A stretch of 64,000 nucleotides of DNA from Lysinibacillus pinottii (GTDB taxonomy: Bacteria > Bacillota > Bacilli > Bacillales_A > Planococcaceae), in contig NZ_JANTOO010000010.1 of the NCBI RefSeq assembly GCF_024753545.1, positions 477,007-541,006 on the forward strand, in the 5' to 3' direction. Position 1 is the first letter of the stretch. Each line of letters begins with the position of its first letter. The notes beneath the pieces were generated by a model, which made no database searches, was not told where the DNA came from, and saw only the letters and a list, made by a program, of their open reading frames with translations. The translations under genes were made by a program, and so were the position numbers. This document shows positions 53,929-63,225 of this stretch, in pieces.

Positions 53929-54519
53929 CTAAATTTGTAGCATAAACAAATAACGCAGCACGTGTTGCTTACTATACATAACGTGTTTATTATCCCTTTC
54001 TAGTTTACTAGCCATAATACTTCCCTCGAGGGTTGCAACAATAAAGGAAGCTACCTCCTCTGTATTGATATCCGGTTTTAACTCTTCATTTTGAATACCT
54101 TCTTCTAAAATCCCTTCAATTATATTGAGAAATGTATAGAAAACTCCAAGTGCCTTTTCTCTTAACAGTAGATTCGTATCGTCACTGTCTACAGCAGTAT
54201 TCAGCAAAGGACATCCCCCTTTTATTGGTGGATTATTTATTACATCTTCATATACATTAAAAAAAGCACCAACCTTTTCCAATGTTGTATTAGCATTGCG
54301 TATCGCCTCAGAAAAATGTTGAGAGACAGTATCAATAGCATATTCAAATGCCTCTATAGCAATCTCATCTTTACTTTTAAAATTACGGTAGATACCACCT
54401 TTTTGTAGCCCTGTAGCCTCCATAATGTCATTTATTGAACAGCCAGCATAGCCTTTTTGATTGAACAATTCTGCTGATTTTAATACAATATGTCTCCGTG
54501 TTTGTTCACCTTTTTGCAT
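53929..54519 (-). CDS. TetR/AcrR-family regulator (YxaF/LmrA-like)
   Basis: 196 residues from ATG at 54519, because GGAGG lies seven bases before it; the ATG at 54531 would overlap that site. Helix-turn-helix EQTRRHIVLKSAELFNQKGY, SINDIMEATGLQKGGIYRNF and KSKDEIAIEAF. Effector-domain region PIKGGCPLLNTAVDSDD is typical of the LmrA/YxaF C-terminal type. Divergent from the HD-domain gene, with a perfect operator-like palindrome in between. Likely represses that gene and itself in response to a small molecule. Confidence 0.92.
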   Translation of the reverse strand: MQKGEQTRRHIVLKSAELFNQKGYAGCSINDIMEATGLQKGGIYRNFKSKDEIAIEAFEYAIDTVSQHFSEAIRNANTTLEKVGAFFNVYEDVINNPPIKGGCPLLNTAVDSDDTNLLLREKALGVFYTFLNIIEGILEEGIQNEELKPDINTEEVASFIVATLEGSIMASKLERDNKHVMYSKQHVLRYLFMLQI

Positions 54520-54597
54520 AATATCCTCCATTATTATTGTTGATAAATTGTAACATGTTTTAGTTGTACATTAACATATAATAAGTTATCTTAAAAG

Positions 54598-54611
54598 AGA
54601 CCGAATGGTCT
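54598..54611. promoter_or_regulatory. Candidate TetR operator
   Basis: AGACC-GAAT-GGTCT, a perfect five-base inverted repeat with A- and T-rich flanks, 79 bases before the TetR start and 134 before the HD gene. Confidence 0.6.
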
Positions 54612-54744
54612 TTTTTAAAGATGAGAGTAGAATTTCTAAAAGAAGAGGGTGGGAGAATTAGTATTTGATTAGCATGCAATTTTATAATGCTTTTGATATT
54701 TGACATGAATTTATTTAAAAACAATTAAAACTAAGGAGGAAATT

Positions 54745-55344
54745 ATGCATAACATTATTATTCCAGATAGTAAGGTAGCAAAAGAAGCTACTCAATTAAT
54801 TTACGAGATTTCTCCAGAATTTCTTTATAATCATTGTTTACGGACATATGCCTTTGGTGATGCATTGGGGAAAAAATATGGATTTAAATATGATCAGGAG
54901 TTATTTTATCTTGCTTCTGTCTTACATGATGTTGGTCTTACAGAGCATGTTTGTTGTAAACATTCATTTGAATATGAAGGTGCTGATCATGCAGAAAAAT
55001 TCCTTCATTCTCATGGTTTTTCACAAGATAAAATTGATGTAGTACGTGAAGCTATTATTCTACATACCTCAGAAATTGCTGAAGAAAAACAACCAGAGAT
55101 TGCTTTAGTTCATTTCGGGGCGGGAATGGATGTAGTTGGTTTACGTATAGAAGATATTCCGGAGGAAACATTTAATTTTATAATTGAGGTTTATCCTCGA
55201 TTAGGTTTCAAAAAATCTATGATTGAACTTATTAAATATGATTCCAATTTAAAAAATGCACAGCAACAGCCAAATAATTTGAGTTCTTCTATGCTTCGTA
55301 TGGGGTTTGTAGATTGGGTGATGAATGCTCCTTTTAAAGAATAG
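54745..55344 (+). CDS. HD-domain protein (cyanamide hydratase-like)
   Basis: 199 residues. HD-superfamily metal site: FLYNHCLRTYAFGDALGKKY (first His), LASVLHDVGLTEH (the HD pair), then HAEKFLHSHGF and EAIILHTSEIAEEK. The arrangement matches the cyanamide hydratase/HD family found next to TetR regulators in bacilli. Activity is unproved; a hydratase or phosphohydrolase is possible. AAGGAGGAAATT precedes the ATG. The hairpin at 55409-55444 follows. Confidence 0.82.
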   Translation: MHNIIIPDSKVAKEATQLIYEISPEFLYNHCLRTYAFGDALGKKYGFKYDQELFYLASVLHDVGLTEHVCCKHSFEYEGADHAEKFLHSHGFSQDKIDVVREAIILHTSEIAEEKQPEIALVHFGAGMDVVGLRIEDIPEETFNFIIEVYPRLGFKKSMIELIKYDSNLKNAQQQPNNLSSSMLRMGFVDWVMNAPFKE

Positions 55345-55408
55345 AGAATAAGATTTAAATTGTCATGAGGCTTAGGATTAAATCATTTCCTTAAGAAAAG
55401 AAAAAAGC

Positions 55409-55444
55409 TACCCTTTCAGTCGTCATTTAACATGAAAGGGTAGT
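55409..55444. terminator. Stem-loop after the HD gene
   Basis: CTACCCTTTC and GAAAGGGTAG pair perfectly over a 16-base loop. The plus-strand tail is T-poor; the minus strand has a T run, so its use on the plus strand is uncertain. Confidence 0.55.
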
Positions 55445-55524
55445 GCTTCCTATAAATACTTCGAATTAAAATGAATTTTACTTATGATAAAGGACTACAG
55501 TAACCTTCAAAAAGGATGGAAAAA

Positions 55525-56142
55525 ATGAACCAAGTAAAAAAGGTAACAAATATTTTTATTATAATTATCCCTATTATGTGGGTACTACATACGCTTTCAA
55601 AAAACTTTATAACTGACCCGTCGTTTCAACAGTTTCTTTCCAATAAAGATCAATTCCTAATGAACCAGTCATTATGGATTGTGATGGTTCGTGTTCACAT
55701 TCTTCTCGCTATAGCAGCTCTCATGACAGGATTCTTAGGTTTGATTAAACGAATTCACTTGAAATCGTTACAGTTTCATCGTTGGAATGGACGTATTTAT
55801 GTTTTGTCGATTATTTTGAACTACATTCCTGGATTCTATGTGTCTTTCTTTGCAACAGGGGGATGGCCCAGCACAATTGGGTTTCTCATTTTAAACACCT
55901 TATGGATTTTGACAACACTCAAAGGGTATTTATTTATTAAAAAAAAACAAATAATTCCCCACAAGCATTGGATAATTCGTAGTTTTTTCCTTTCTTTTGC
56001 AAACATGACCATTTACGTGATTGTCACAATTATTCACCATGTAGTAAACCTTTCATACGTTACGTCATACACCATTGCTGTGTGGCTTAGTTGGATTCTC
56101 AATTTATGTTTGGCGGAAATCTTTATTAGAAGGAAAATGTAA
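55525..56142 (+). CDS. DUF2306-type membrane protein
   Basis: 205 residues from ATG at 55525 (AAGGATGG upstream; the ATG at 55516 sits too close to it). Six or so membrane segments: IFIIIIPIMWVLHTLS, MVRVHILLAIAALMTGFLGL, VLSIILNYIPGFYVSFFATG, IGFLILNTLWILTTLKGYLF and later ones. Conserved histidines RVHILLA, FHRWNGR, HKHWIIRS and TIIHH could bind heme or metal. Function unknown. Monocistronic. Confidence 0.75.
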   Translation: MNQVKKVTNIFIIIIPIMWVLHTLSKNFITDPSFQQFLSNKDQFLMNQSLWIVMVRVHILLAIAALMTGFLGLIKRIHLKSLQFHRWNGRIYVLSIILNYIPGFYVSFFATGGWPSTIGFLILNTLWILTTLKGYLFIKKKQIIPHKHWIIRSFFLSFANMTIYVIVTIIHHVVNLSYVTSYTIAVWLSWILNLCLAEIFIRRKM

Positions 56143-56586
56143 GACTAAAGCATTTGATTTATATAAAAGAGAAGACTTGTCTAGATAAATTGCTGTTAGT
56201 TTAAGTAAAAACATACCAAAACGATGAGTAATATCGGTGGTACTCTAAGTGAAAAAGTCGAATGAATCTTCCGCAGTTTTGTAACCTATCTCAGGATAAG
56301 TGATCTATAATCTAGAAGGAGGATTTCTAGTTCAGTTCTCCTATGAATTTTAAGCTTTCTCAACCTTTTACGTAAAAAACGAACGGTGATTTATTTTTAT
56401 TTTAATATTAAATTTTCATCAATGGATTCCAAATTTCTACACATAGTTTGCAAAGTTGTTTTGCCATAGCACTATATTATATAAAATTTCTTTTCTGATT
56501 CTTTACCTAACTTCCCTTTCATCAAGTATAGAATGGGAAATTGAACACAAAATATAAAGATTTATTAAGAAAGGATATTAAATAGA
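56143..56586. other. Spacer, no gene recognised
   Basis: About 440 AT-rich bases with no open frame that has a ribosome site. Confidence 0.5.
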
Positions 56587-57183
56587 ATGGACTTAAATTT
56601 AATTTGGCAAACAATACTTATTTTTATTGTGGGAACTATTTATTTACGAATCAGTGGAAGAAAAACTATTTCTCAAATGACTATTCCTCAAACGGTAATC
56701 TTGATTGCTATTGGTACGTTACTAATACAACCTGTTTCTGGACGAGGACTTTGGGTTACTTTTGGTATCGCAGGAATATTAGTACTAAGTTTACTTTTAA
56801 CAGAGTATATTCAATTAAAATTTGACAAGGCAGAAACAGCTATATCTGGAAAGGCAGTACCTGTTATCCAGAATGGAATATTAATGGAGAATAACTTAAA
56901 TAAACTTCGATTAACTGTTGATAAATTAGAAGAACGATTACGACAAGTCGGCGTTACAAATATTCATGATATACAATATGCCACTATCGAATCAAACGGA
57001 CAATTAGGACATACATTAAAGCCGGAAAAACAGCCTGCCACAAAAGAGGATATTCAAAATCTTATTAAGTTATTTCAAAGTAGAGAATTGTTAAATAGTA
57101 ACAAAAATTCAACAGATAATATCTTCACTGAAACCCTAAATAAAAACCTTAATACAGATAATACACCTAAACATTTACAATAG
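56587..57183 (+). CDS. DUF421 membrane protein, short form
   Basis: 198 residues, MDLNLIWQTILIFIVGTIYL. Two or three N-terminal membrane segments with the family block YLRISGRKTISQMTIPQTVI, and one soluble domain (GKAVPVIQNGILMENNLNKL, RLRQVGVTNIHDIQYATIES) followed by a low-complexity Asn/Lys tail. Different subtype from the protein at 39213. GAAAGGAT precedes the ATG. Intact. The small hairpin ATCATCC/GGGTGAT (57196-57212) may terminate it. Confidence 0.87.
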   Translation: MDLNLIWQTILIFIVGTIYLRISGRKTISQMTIPQTVILIAIGTLLIQPVSGRGLWVTFGIAGILVLSLLLTEYIQLKFDKAETAISGKAVPVIQNGILMENNLNKLRLTVDKLEERLRQVGVTNIHDIQYATIESNGQLGHTLKPEKQPATKEDIQNLIKLFQSRELLNSNKNSTDNIFTETLNKNLNTDNTPKHLQ

Positions 57184-57224
57184 GCATATAAGGCATCATC
57201 CTTAATGGGTGATTTTACATAATA

Positions 57225-57374
57225 ATGGGTATTTACACTCAGGAAGATATTGCTTTAATGTATGGCCAATTCCATGCGGCAAAAGACATTATCGGTGCTA
57301 AACTACTGCGTCTTAACAAAAATAAAGGTTGGTTAGTTCCACCACCACTCCATGTAAATTATCCTGAAAAATAA
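57225..57374 (+). pseudogene. DUF3231-type C-terminal fragment
   Basis: 49 codons, MGIYTQEDIALMYGQFHAAK, then IIGAKLLRLNKNKGWLVPPP, resembling the C-terminal end of DUF3231 spore-related proteins, which normally have about 170 or 330 residues. No ribosome site and no upstream domain, so a remnant is most likely. Confidence 0.4.
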
Positions 57375-58091
57375 TATTTACTTTCCTGGCAAACCGTCTC
57401 TCCAGTTTGAAACTGAGGTTTTTTCTTTGTTAACAATGTATAGGCTTGCACAAATTAAAGTTGAGTGTATCGCACGCACTTGCTGTGGCGCTGGTTGACC
57501 GTCACGGCCTCCAAATTACTTAGGGTCCTACCAGCTAAGTGACCTTTTTTTAGTTTTTTCCTCAAAATGTTCAGTAATACAAAATGGTTTTAACATCCAA
57601 TTCATATTAATCTTAAAGCGAGATGTAATTTACATAAATTAGAGGAAACAAATACCTGGAAATTTACGTTTTATTGTGCAAGTTGTTTCAACAATTTTAG
57701 CTATCATCTTTGTTTTCATGAACTTTTTGGGGCATCGGACAGCAGACAGATTCGTTAAGATCATATTTTTTATTGGTATGATATGATATTCGCTATTTTT
57801 AGTGTAGGTATTGAAACGGAAAAAAAGCTAGGAAACAGAAGCTGATTGGAATATAAGCCAATTGGCTTTTTTTACTGAACATTTTCCTCAAATTGTTCAG
57901 TAACACCTAAAATTATACCTCCCTGTAATTTTTATTTTAATTCTCTTTCATAGACACTCTACCAATCATCTTCCAATTACATTCATACGATAAAAGTGAA
58001 AACAAGATATATTATTTCGAAAATCTTTCTTGTTACAAGTGCCTATAACTTGCGGGGTCACACACATATTAAAAAGGGAGGTGAGAAAAAA
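57375..58091. other. Spacer with two terminators and a possible small ORF remnant
   Basis: ACTTAG...CTAAGT then GACC and seven Ts (about 57515-57557), and AGCCAATTGGCT with seven Ts (about 57854-57872). Between them a frame reads PGNLRFIVQVVSTILAIIFV, one membrane segment, without a clear start codon. CATACGATA at 57984-57992 resembles a sigma-E/K -10 for the next gene, but no matching -35 was found. Confidence 0.45.
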
Positions 58092-58514
58092 TTGAGTAGA
58101 AAATTGGACCCGCAAAATTTGATTGACGACATTTGTTGTGAAACTGATCGTGTTTTTTGGCCCCGTATAAAAGCTGTTGACATAGGTACTATTCAACCTC
58201 CTCCAGTCGCTATCCCTGAAGGAACTATTATTCCAATAATAAATAGATATTTCTATCTTGTTGAAGAAGATATTAATTTATCAAACGGAGCAACACTTGC
58301 AGCTAATTTATTCACAGATGATAATGGCGATCCAGTAACCGAATTTACGCTTTTTAACCCTAACGGCTACGTAAATCTTTATATAAATGCCGTCATGCAA
58401 GAGGGCGGCGCATACAAAGTAACCCCTGATTCATTAACTCTTAACCCATTTAATGCAACTATATTTGCTGGAACTCCAATAATTATAGAATCATTAGGCT
58501 TCCAACAAATGTAA
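58092..58514 (+). CDS. DUF4183-domain protein 1, likely spore surface
   Basis: 140 residues from TTG at 58092, directly behind GGGAGGTGAG; the frame open from 57996 lacks any site. N-terminal 60 residues (MSRKLDPQNLIDDICCETDR, proline-rich IQPPPVAIPEG), then a DUF4183 domain: NRYFYLVEEDINLSNGATLA, NPNGYVNLYINAVMQEGGAY and FAGTPIIIESLGF. DUF4183 proteins occur in exosporium or spore-surface loci of Bacillus. Forms a pair with the next gene, 44 bases apart, probably one transcript. Confidence 0.8.
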   Translation: MSRKLDPQNLIDDICCETDRVFWPRIKAVDIGTIQPPPVAIPEGTIIPIINRYFYLVEEDINLSNGATLAANLFTDDNGDPVTEFTLFNPNGYVNLYINAVMQEGGAYKVTPDSLTLNPFNATIFAGTPIIIESLGFQQM

Positions 58515-58558
58515 TAACAACATTCCTTAAACTTTTTCTTTTGAAAGGAGGTGAAAAA

Positions 58559-58879
58559 ATGGCACTTTCAATTATCAATATTCATGTAAATGTTACAGGC
58601 ACTTCGACTAGATTCTTTAATGTTTTAGCAGCAAATTTAACTGTCACAGACGGTACTACTGTTGCTGCAACTGCCTTTCTAGACGATAGTGGAAATGCCG
58701 CAACTGCTTTCCCAATAGTAGCGAACGGATACTACAATTTCTATATAAATGGAGTATTGCAGGAAGGTGATTCTTATACAATTTCTGCAACAGAGTTAAC
58801 ATTTAACGGCGTTACTGGTACAATCACTGCTGGAACTCCATTAGTTATGGAAGCCGTAGAATTAGTTACAGAAACTTAA
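58559..58879 (+). CDS. DUF4183-domain protein 2
   Basis: 106 residues from ATG at 58559 behind a perfect AAAGGAGGTGA. Almost only the domain: STRFFNVLAANLTVTDGTTV, ANGYYNFYINGVLQEGDSYT and ITAGTPLVMEAVEL, parallel to the domain of the preceding protein. Beta-rich, Thr/Ala-rich, no signal peptide, as for self-assembling spore surface proteins. The inverted repeat GATTGATTTTTAATTAACAATC just after the stop may be a weak terminator. Confidence 0.8.
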   Translation: MALSIINIHVNVTGTSTRFFNVLAANLTVTDGTTVAATAFLDDSGNAATAFPIVANGYYNFYINGVLQEGDSYTISATELTFNGVTGTITAGTPLVMEAVELVTET

Positions 58880-59089
58880 TGATTGATTTTTAATTAACAA
58901 TCAAAAGTTTTAATAATTCTTTCTACTATTTGCTTAGGGTCACTTGTGACCCTTACTTTATTGGTTTAATTGGTTTCTTTATATCCTCATGTTCATATTG
59001 TGCAGTAAACTACTGTTGAAGCTACATACTTTTAAAGGGATTGTTAATAATAAATTTATAAAATATTTTTAAAGAGGTGTATTTTATAA

Positions 59090-59506
59090 ATGAAAAAGAG
59101 TTTATCTGCTTTAATAATATCAATTACTCTTGTTTTATTTTTCCTTCCAAAGACAGGATTCGGGATAAATGAACCCACTCAAGACTCTAACGCACTTAGA
59201 ATAAAGGATATGCTCATGCTTATGCTTACTCCTTATATTGAAAAAGATTTGACTAACTATTATTATCCAAAGATTTTAAAGGATTTTTCATCTCAGGTTA
59301 CTCCATGGAAAATTGAAATTATCAAAACTAGAAGAGTAAATGATTTTCGTGGCTTTATATTGCAAATTACATTTGAAATTGAACCTACAGGTATTCAGTA
59401 TAATCCCGTAGGCAAGGATCGAATGACCTATGAAATAACTTATGGACCTGAAGTTAAATTGATAAATCACACTCACCTAAAGACTTATAAATATCCACCA
59501 GAATAG
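59090..59506 (+). CDS. Secreted DUF3888 protein
   Basis: 138 residues with a signal peptide (MKKSLSALIISITLVLFFLP, cleavage near GFG). The mature part contains IKDMLMLMLTPYIEKDLTNY, YYPKILKDFSSQVTPWKIEI and TFEIEPTGIQYNPVGKDRMT, matching DUF3888, a family of small exported Bacillus proteins of unknown function. AAAGAGGTG precedes the ATG. The terminator at 59621-59661 follows. Confidence 0.85.
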   Translation: MKKSLSALIISITLVLFFLPKTGFGINEPTQDSNALRIKDMLMLMLTPYIEKDLTNYYYPKILKDFSSQVTPWKIEIIKTRRVNDFRGFILQITFEIEPTGIQYNPVGKDRMTYEITYGPEVKLINHTHLKTYKYPPE

Positions 59507-59620
59507 TCAATTCTATCAATTTAATAAATCTTTACTGGTTGAATTATTGGCGGATCTGTAGCATTGAAATAAAGTTTGATTAAATTAACTCTATAACCCT
59601 TGATAAAATAGCAATTAAAA

Positions 59621-59661
59621 AAAGCGTGTTTTGAAAAAAGATTGATCAAAACACGCTTTTT
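59621..59661. terminator. Strong bidirectional terminator
   Basis: AAAGCGTGTTTTGA (59621-59634) and TCAAAACACGCTTT (59646-59659), with T runs on both strands. It serves the DUF3888 gene and faces the LysR gene. Related in sequence to 6873-6916. Confidence 0.9.
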
Positions 59662-59760
59662 CTATATTTAATTGAATCATTCTTTTATAAAAAAGATTGA
59701 TCATTTCTATGATCCTTATTCCATTAAAGCGCCCGTTCGTTGAACAACCTGGTTTTCCAG

Positions 59761-60618
59761 TCATCCCTGTACATGTTTTCTAACCATTTCAATAAACGCT
59801 TTGACCGCAGGAGACAACCATTTGTTCTTATGATACATCAAATAAGTAGCAATTTTACCACCGGTTTGATACTCCATCCCCGATAATTTTTTTTCACTAA
59901 GCTCATTTTCCACAGTAACGTATGGAAGCATGGATATTCCAAGTCCACTGATTATTGATTGTTTAATAGCCTCAATACTCCAGAATTCAATTGTCGATTT
60001 TGAAGGAATATTATATTCCTGAATATACTGTTCAAACAGAAAGCGATAGCTGCACCCCTTCTCTGTGTAAAGTAAATTGCTACAAGTATTATTCCAATCA
60101 AAATCATTCGGATACAAAAACATCATCCGTTCATTCCAAAGTTTTTCTGTCAGTATGTCTACATCATTCAATTCATTCCCCAATAAAAACGAGATATCTG
60201 CATTCCCAGTAATTAACTCTTCTTTAAAATTCATTGGATCTAAATGATGCCATTCAATATTTACATTTGGATATTTATCCTTAAATTCTTTAATTATCGG
60301 TGGAAAACGATAAATCAATAATGCTTCAGGTGCCGAAATAACAATATCTCCACCAACCTCTCCATTTACGGAAGTAACTTCTTTTATATCTTTGTAAAGT
60401 TGAAGCATTTTATTGGCATAGGGTAATAGTTGTTTTCCGGTTTCTGTTAAAATGATTTGTTTACCGATTCTATCGAAAAGTGGTTGATCGAGTTCAATTT
60501 CAAGGGATTTAATATGTGAAGTGATTGTTGATTGTGCATATCCTAGTTTGTCTGCAGCTTTTGTAAATCCACCAGTTTCAACTATCGTTTTAAAAGTTTT
60601 CAAGTGGCGTATTTCCAT
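59761..60618 (-). CDS. LysR-family transcriptional regulator
   Basis: 285 residues. N-terminal winged helix MEIRHLKTFKTIVETGGFTK, AADKLGYAQSTITSHIKSLE; LysR substrate-binding domain from about residue 90 (GDIVISAPEALLIYRFPPII). Divergent from the EamA transporter gene with 119 bases between, so it probably controls that transporter. The start is chosen at the ATG preceded by AAAGGAGGAA on the minus strand. Effector unknown. Confidence 0.93.
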   Translation of the reverse strand: MEIRHLKTFKTIVETGGFTKAADKLGYAQSTITSHIKSLEIELDQPLFDRIGKQIILTETGKQLLPYANKMLQLYKDIKEVTSVNGEVGGDIVISAPEALLIYRFPPIIKEFKDKYPNVNIEWHHLDPMNFKEELITGNADISFLLGNELNDVDILTEKLWNERMMFLYPNDFDWNNTCSNLLYTEKGCSYRFLFEQYIQEYNIPSKSTIEFWSIEAIKQSIISGLGISMLPYVTVENELSEKKLSGMEYQTGGKIATYLMYHKNKWLSPAVKAFIEMVRKHVQG

Positions 60619-60637
60619 TAACCAATTCCTCCTTTCA

Positions 60638-60692
60638 ATCCATCAGAAAACATGATGGATATAATTCAAATTATCAATTTTATTAATTGAAT
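60638..60692. promoter_or_regulatory. Candidate LysR binding sites
   Basis: ATCCATC-N9-GATGGAT (60638-60660, perfect arms) and ATTCAA...TTGAAT (60664-60692) lie in the divergent spacer; the first is the better LysR-type dyad. Confidence 0.5.
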
Positions 60693-60737
60693 GCAAATAC
60701 TTATACTTGAAGTTATATTACATAAAGGCGGTGATGA

Positions 60738-61616
60738 ATGATGAAAATAAATATAGTTGGGATATTTTATGCTTTTATTTGGGCGAGTGGAGCAATCGCA
60801 ACAAAGATAGGTCTTTTTTCAGCCAGCCCATTGATTTTTGCTTCTGTACGATTGCTATGTGCAGGAATTATACTGTTTTTGTTCGTATATATCTTCAGAA
60901 ACTATCGATATCCTAAAGGGTCGGAATGGGCAAATTTAATTATACTTGGTATTTTAAATACAACTCTTTATGTTGGCTGCTCGTTCCTATCCCTTGCATA
61001 TGTGGATTCCACAATTTTTAATTTATTTATTACAATAAATCCATTTATTGTAGCTTTTCTTTCCTCCATTTTTCTTCATAGAAAGATCGGACAAAAAGAA
61101 ATTCTAGGAATGGCCATTTCTGCATTTGGAATCATGATTGCTATTATTCCCTATTTAGAATCATTGAATGCCACATTATTTGGGCTAATTACTCTGGGAG
61201 TAGGAGTATTATCCATGGGCATTGGAAGTGTGTTTTATAATAAAATACAACTGAATCTGCCTCAAATTGTCGTTAATACCTGGCAAATTATTTTCGGCAG
61301 TTTAATAGCAATCCCCTTTGTTTTCTTATTAGAGCCGAATTTTTATATTCAGTTTGATCCATATTTTTTGAGCGGACTTTTTTGGCAGGTTGTTATGACT
61401 TCTATTATTGCCATGATCCTTTGGTTTTACCTGCTTGAATTTGATGCTGTTAGAGCAAATAATTTTTTATTTCTAACACCTATTTTCGGTTACATCTTAT
61501 CGGCAATATTCTTAAATGAGATGCTTACTGTTTACCATTACGTGGGTGCTTTATTCGTTATTGCAGGTACATTCTTTAGCCAGTCAATGAAAAAACGACA
61601 ACATGGAAATTCATAG
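60738..61616 (+). CDS. EamA-family (DMT) transporter
   Basis: 292 residues, ten membrane segments in two EamA repeats: IVGIFYAFIWASGAIATKIG...SPLIFASVRLLCAGIILFLF and later VNTWQIIFGSLIAIPFVFLL...YVGALFVIAGTFFSQSM. Such proteins export amino acids, drugs or other small metabolites. Paired with the divergent LysR regulator, a common arrangement for metabolite efflux. AAAGGCGGTGATG precedes the two adjacent ATG codons at 60738 and 60741. Confidence 0.92.
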   Translation: MMKINIVGIFYAFIWASGAIATKIGLFSASPLIFASVRLLCAGIILFLFVYIFRNYRYPKGSEWANLIILGILNTTLYVGCSFLSLAYVDSTIFNLFITINPFIVAFLSSIFLHRKIGQKEILGMAISAFGIMIAIIPYLESLNATLFGLITLGVGVLSMGIGSVFYNKIQLNLPQIVVNTWQIIFGSLIAIPFVFLLEPNFYIQFDPYFLSGLFWQVVMTSIIAMILWFYLLEFDAVRANNFLFLTPIFGYILSAIFLNEMLTVYHYVGALFVIAGTFFSQSMKKRQHGNS

Positions 61617-62004
61617 CTTGTAAGTGAATTATTCTTCAAAAGCCAACAAAAATCTTGGCTACTTACTTCACTATTAAGCTATAACTGTTAAAAAGAAATT
61701 AATTTTATTTTTGCACATAAGTTTTTCGAGATAATAGCCCTATTACTGAAAAAGGCACAATTCCAATTCAAGAAGGAATCGCGCCCTATAATGGAATAAC
61801 TAAATATGATTTCAATTATAAAACAAATTATTTCTCCCAAATTAATACAGCACGTTCTAAAACTGAATACTAATGACTTAATACACAATCTGTTCACATT
61901 ACGTATGGTGACCTGAGCATGCAGCTATTCTACTTTATGGATAGTAGGTTTGCTGTTCCTCCCTTATAGAAAAATTTTTTATGACTGATTTTTAACACTT
62001 ACCT
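61617..62004. other. Spacer, no gene recognised
   Basis: Contains a partial arm of the dispersed palindromic repeat near 61740-61795 (GGCACAATTCC...GGAATCGCGCCC). The minus-strand 69-codon frame here has no ribosome site. Confidence 0.45.
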
Positions 62005-62044
62005 TTATGTAAGTACATGTAATAAAAGTGCGTACTTACATATT
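62005..62044. promoter_or_regulatory. Candidate HxlR operators before the oxidoreductase
   Basis: Two copies of the core TGTAAGTAC: direct at 62008-62016 and inverted within 62027-62043, where the minus strand reads ATGTAAGTACGCAC, identical to 10674-10687. Confidence 0.6.
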
Positions 62045-62096
62045 TTTAGCTTGGACTTTACAATAAAAATGAAATCAGCTTAAGGAGGAAAAAACA

Positions 62097-62624
62097 GTGA
62101 AAACTCTTGTTATCATAACACACCCAAGCTTAGAAACATCTGTTATTAATAAGCGATGGGTAGAAGAATTAAAAAAATATCCACAAAAATATACTGTGCA
62201 CGAATTGTATAAGGTATATCCTGATGAGAACATAGATGTGGAAAAAGAACAAAAATTGATAGAAACTCACCAGAACCTTGTTTTCCAATTCCCTGTATAT
62301 TGGTTCAACTGTCCTCCTCTCTTAAAAAAGTGGATGGATGATGTTTTCCTTTATGGATGGGCTTATGGTTTAAAAGGAGATAAATTAAAGAATCGTAAAG
62401 TTGCTTTAGGGGTATCTGCTGGAATCAAAAATGTGGATTATAGTGAAGTTGGAAGATACCATTATTCACTTGAACAAGTGTTGCGTCCGTTTGAGACGAC
62501 AGCCATCTATTGTAAAGCAGATTATCGTTCGTTCTTTGCGTTTTATGGAGCAGAATTTGAGCCATCTGTAAGTGAAATTGAAAAAAGCACTCAAGATTAT
62601 TTAAATTTCATCGATAATATGTAA
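62097..62624 (+). CDS. NAD(P)H oxidoreductase, flavodoxin-like (YwrO/KefF type)
   Basis: 175 residues from GTG at 62097 behind AAGGAGG. Flavodoxin-fold opening MKTLVIITHPSLETSVINKR, the flavin-contact region LVFQFPVYWFNCPPLLKKWM and DDVFLYGWAYGLKGDKLKNR. It belongs to the NQO1/MdaB/KefF group, two-electron quinone reductases with FMN or FAD. Divergent neighbours at 10 kb show the same combination of reductase and HxlR regulator. Here the HxlR gene lies convergently downstream and is broken. Terminator at 62652-62686. Confidence 0.9.
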   Translation: MKTLVIITHPSLETSVINKRWVEELKKYPQKYTVHELYKVYPDENIDVEKEQKLIETHQNLVFQFPVYWFNCPPLLKKWMDDVFLYGWAYGLKGDKLKNRKVALGVSAGIKNVDYSEVGRYHYSLEQVLRPFETTAIYCKADYRSFFAFYGAEFEPSVSEIEKSTQDYLNFIDNM

Positions 62625-62651
62625 ATGGAACTTTTATAAAAGTTAAAATAA

Positions 62652-62686
62652 GAAGTACCTCCTAAACAAGAAGGTACTTCCTTTTT
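62652..62686 (+). terminator. Rho-independent terminator
   Basis: GAAGTACC (62652-62659) and GGTACTTC (62673-62680), then CTTTTT. It overlaps the end of the convergent hxlR gene. Confidence 0.88.
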
Positions 62687-63053
62687 ACACTATGTCTATT
62701 TTGTTACATTCTAGAGCTTGAAAATTATTTTTCTCTCCCCAATCGCACATCATATCTAACAATGGAATAAGTGAACAACCACGTTCAGATAATGAATATT
62801 CAACTTTTGGAGGTATTTGGGGAAATTCTTTGCGTATAATAAGACCATCTTCCTCAAGCTATTTTAACATAACACTTAGTGTTTTAAAGGGAATAGTCTC
62901 AATACATCGCTTCAGCTCATTGAACCTCATAACCTTATTTTCAGACAACCAATACAAAATAATCATTTTATACTTACCACCTATTAAGGATAACGTATAT
63001 CCAAAACCAGTGTTTTTTAGTTCTACGCCAGTCGGAACACAGGTTTCTCTCAC
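62685..63053 (-). pseudogene. HxlR-family regulator with an internal amber codon
   Basis: GTG at 63053 (AAAAGGGGAG upstream) encodes MRETCVPTGVELKNTGFGYT, LSLIGGKYKMIILYWLSENK, VMRFNELKRCIETIPFKTLS and VMLK. A TAG at 62861-62859 then replaces the expected Glu, after which the same frame continues LEEDGLIIRKEFPQIPPKVE, YSLSERGCSLIPLLDMMCDW to a stop at 62685. A single GAG to TAG change explains the break. The truncated product lacks the wing and dimer helix, so it should not repress. It would otherwise be the regulator of the 62097 oxidoreductase. Confidence 0.88.
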
Positions 63054-63225
63054 AATCCCACTCCCCTTTTAATAAGAATACCCTATCAATATGAATACTT
63101 TATAGTAAATTACAATGCAATATTATCACAAGAATATAAAGTAAGCTCACTATAAAAATTTGTTATATCTTTAATTCGAATAAATAAAAACTTTAACAAA
63201 ACACCCCTAAAAAACTTCTTCTTTA

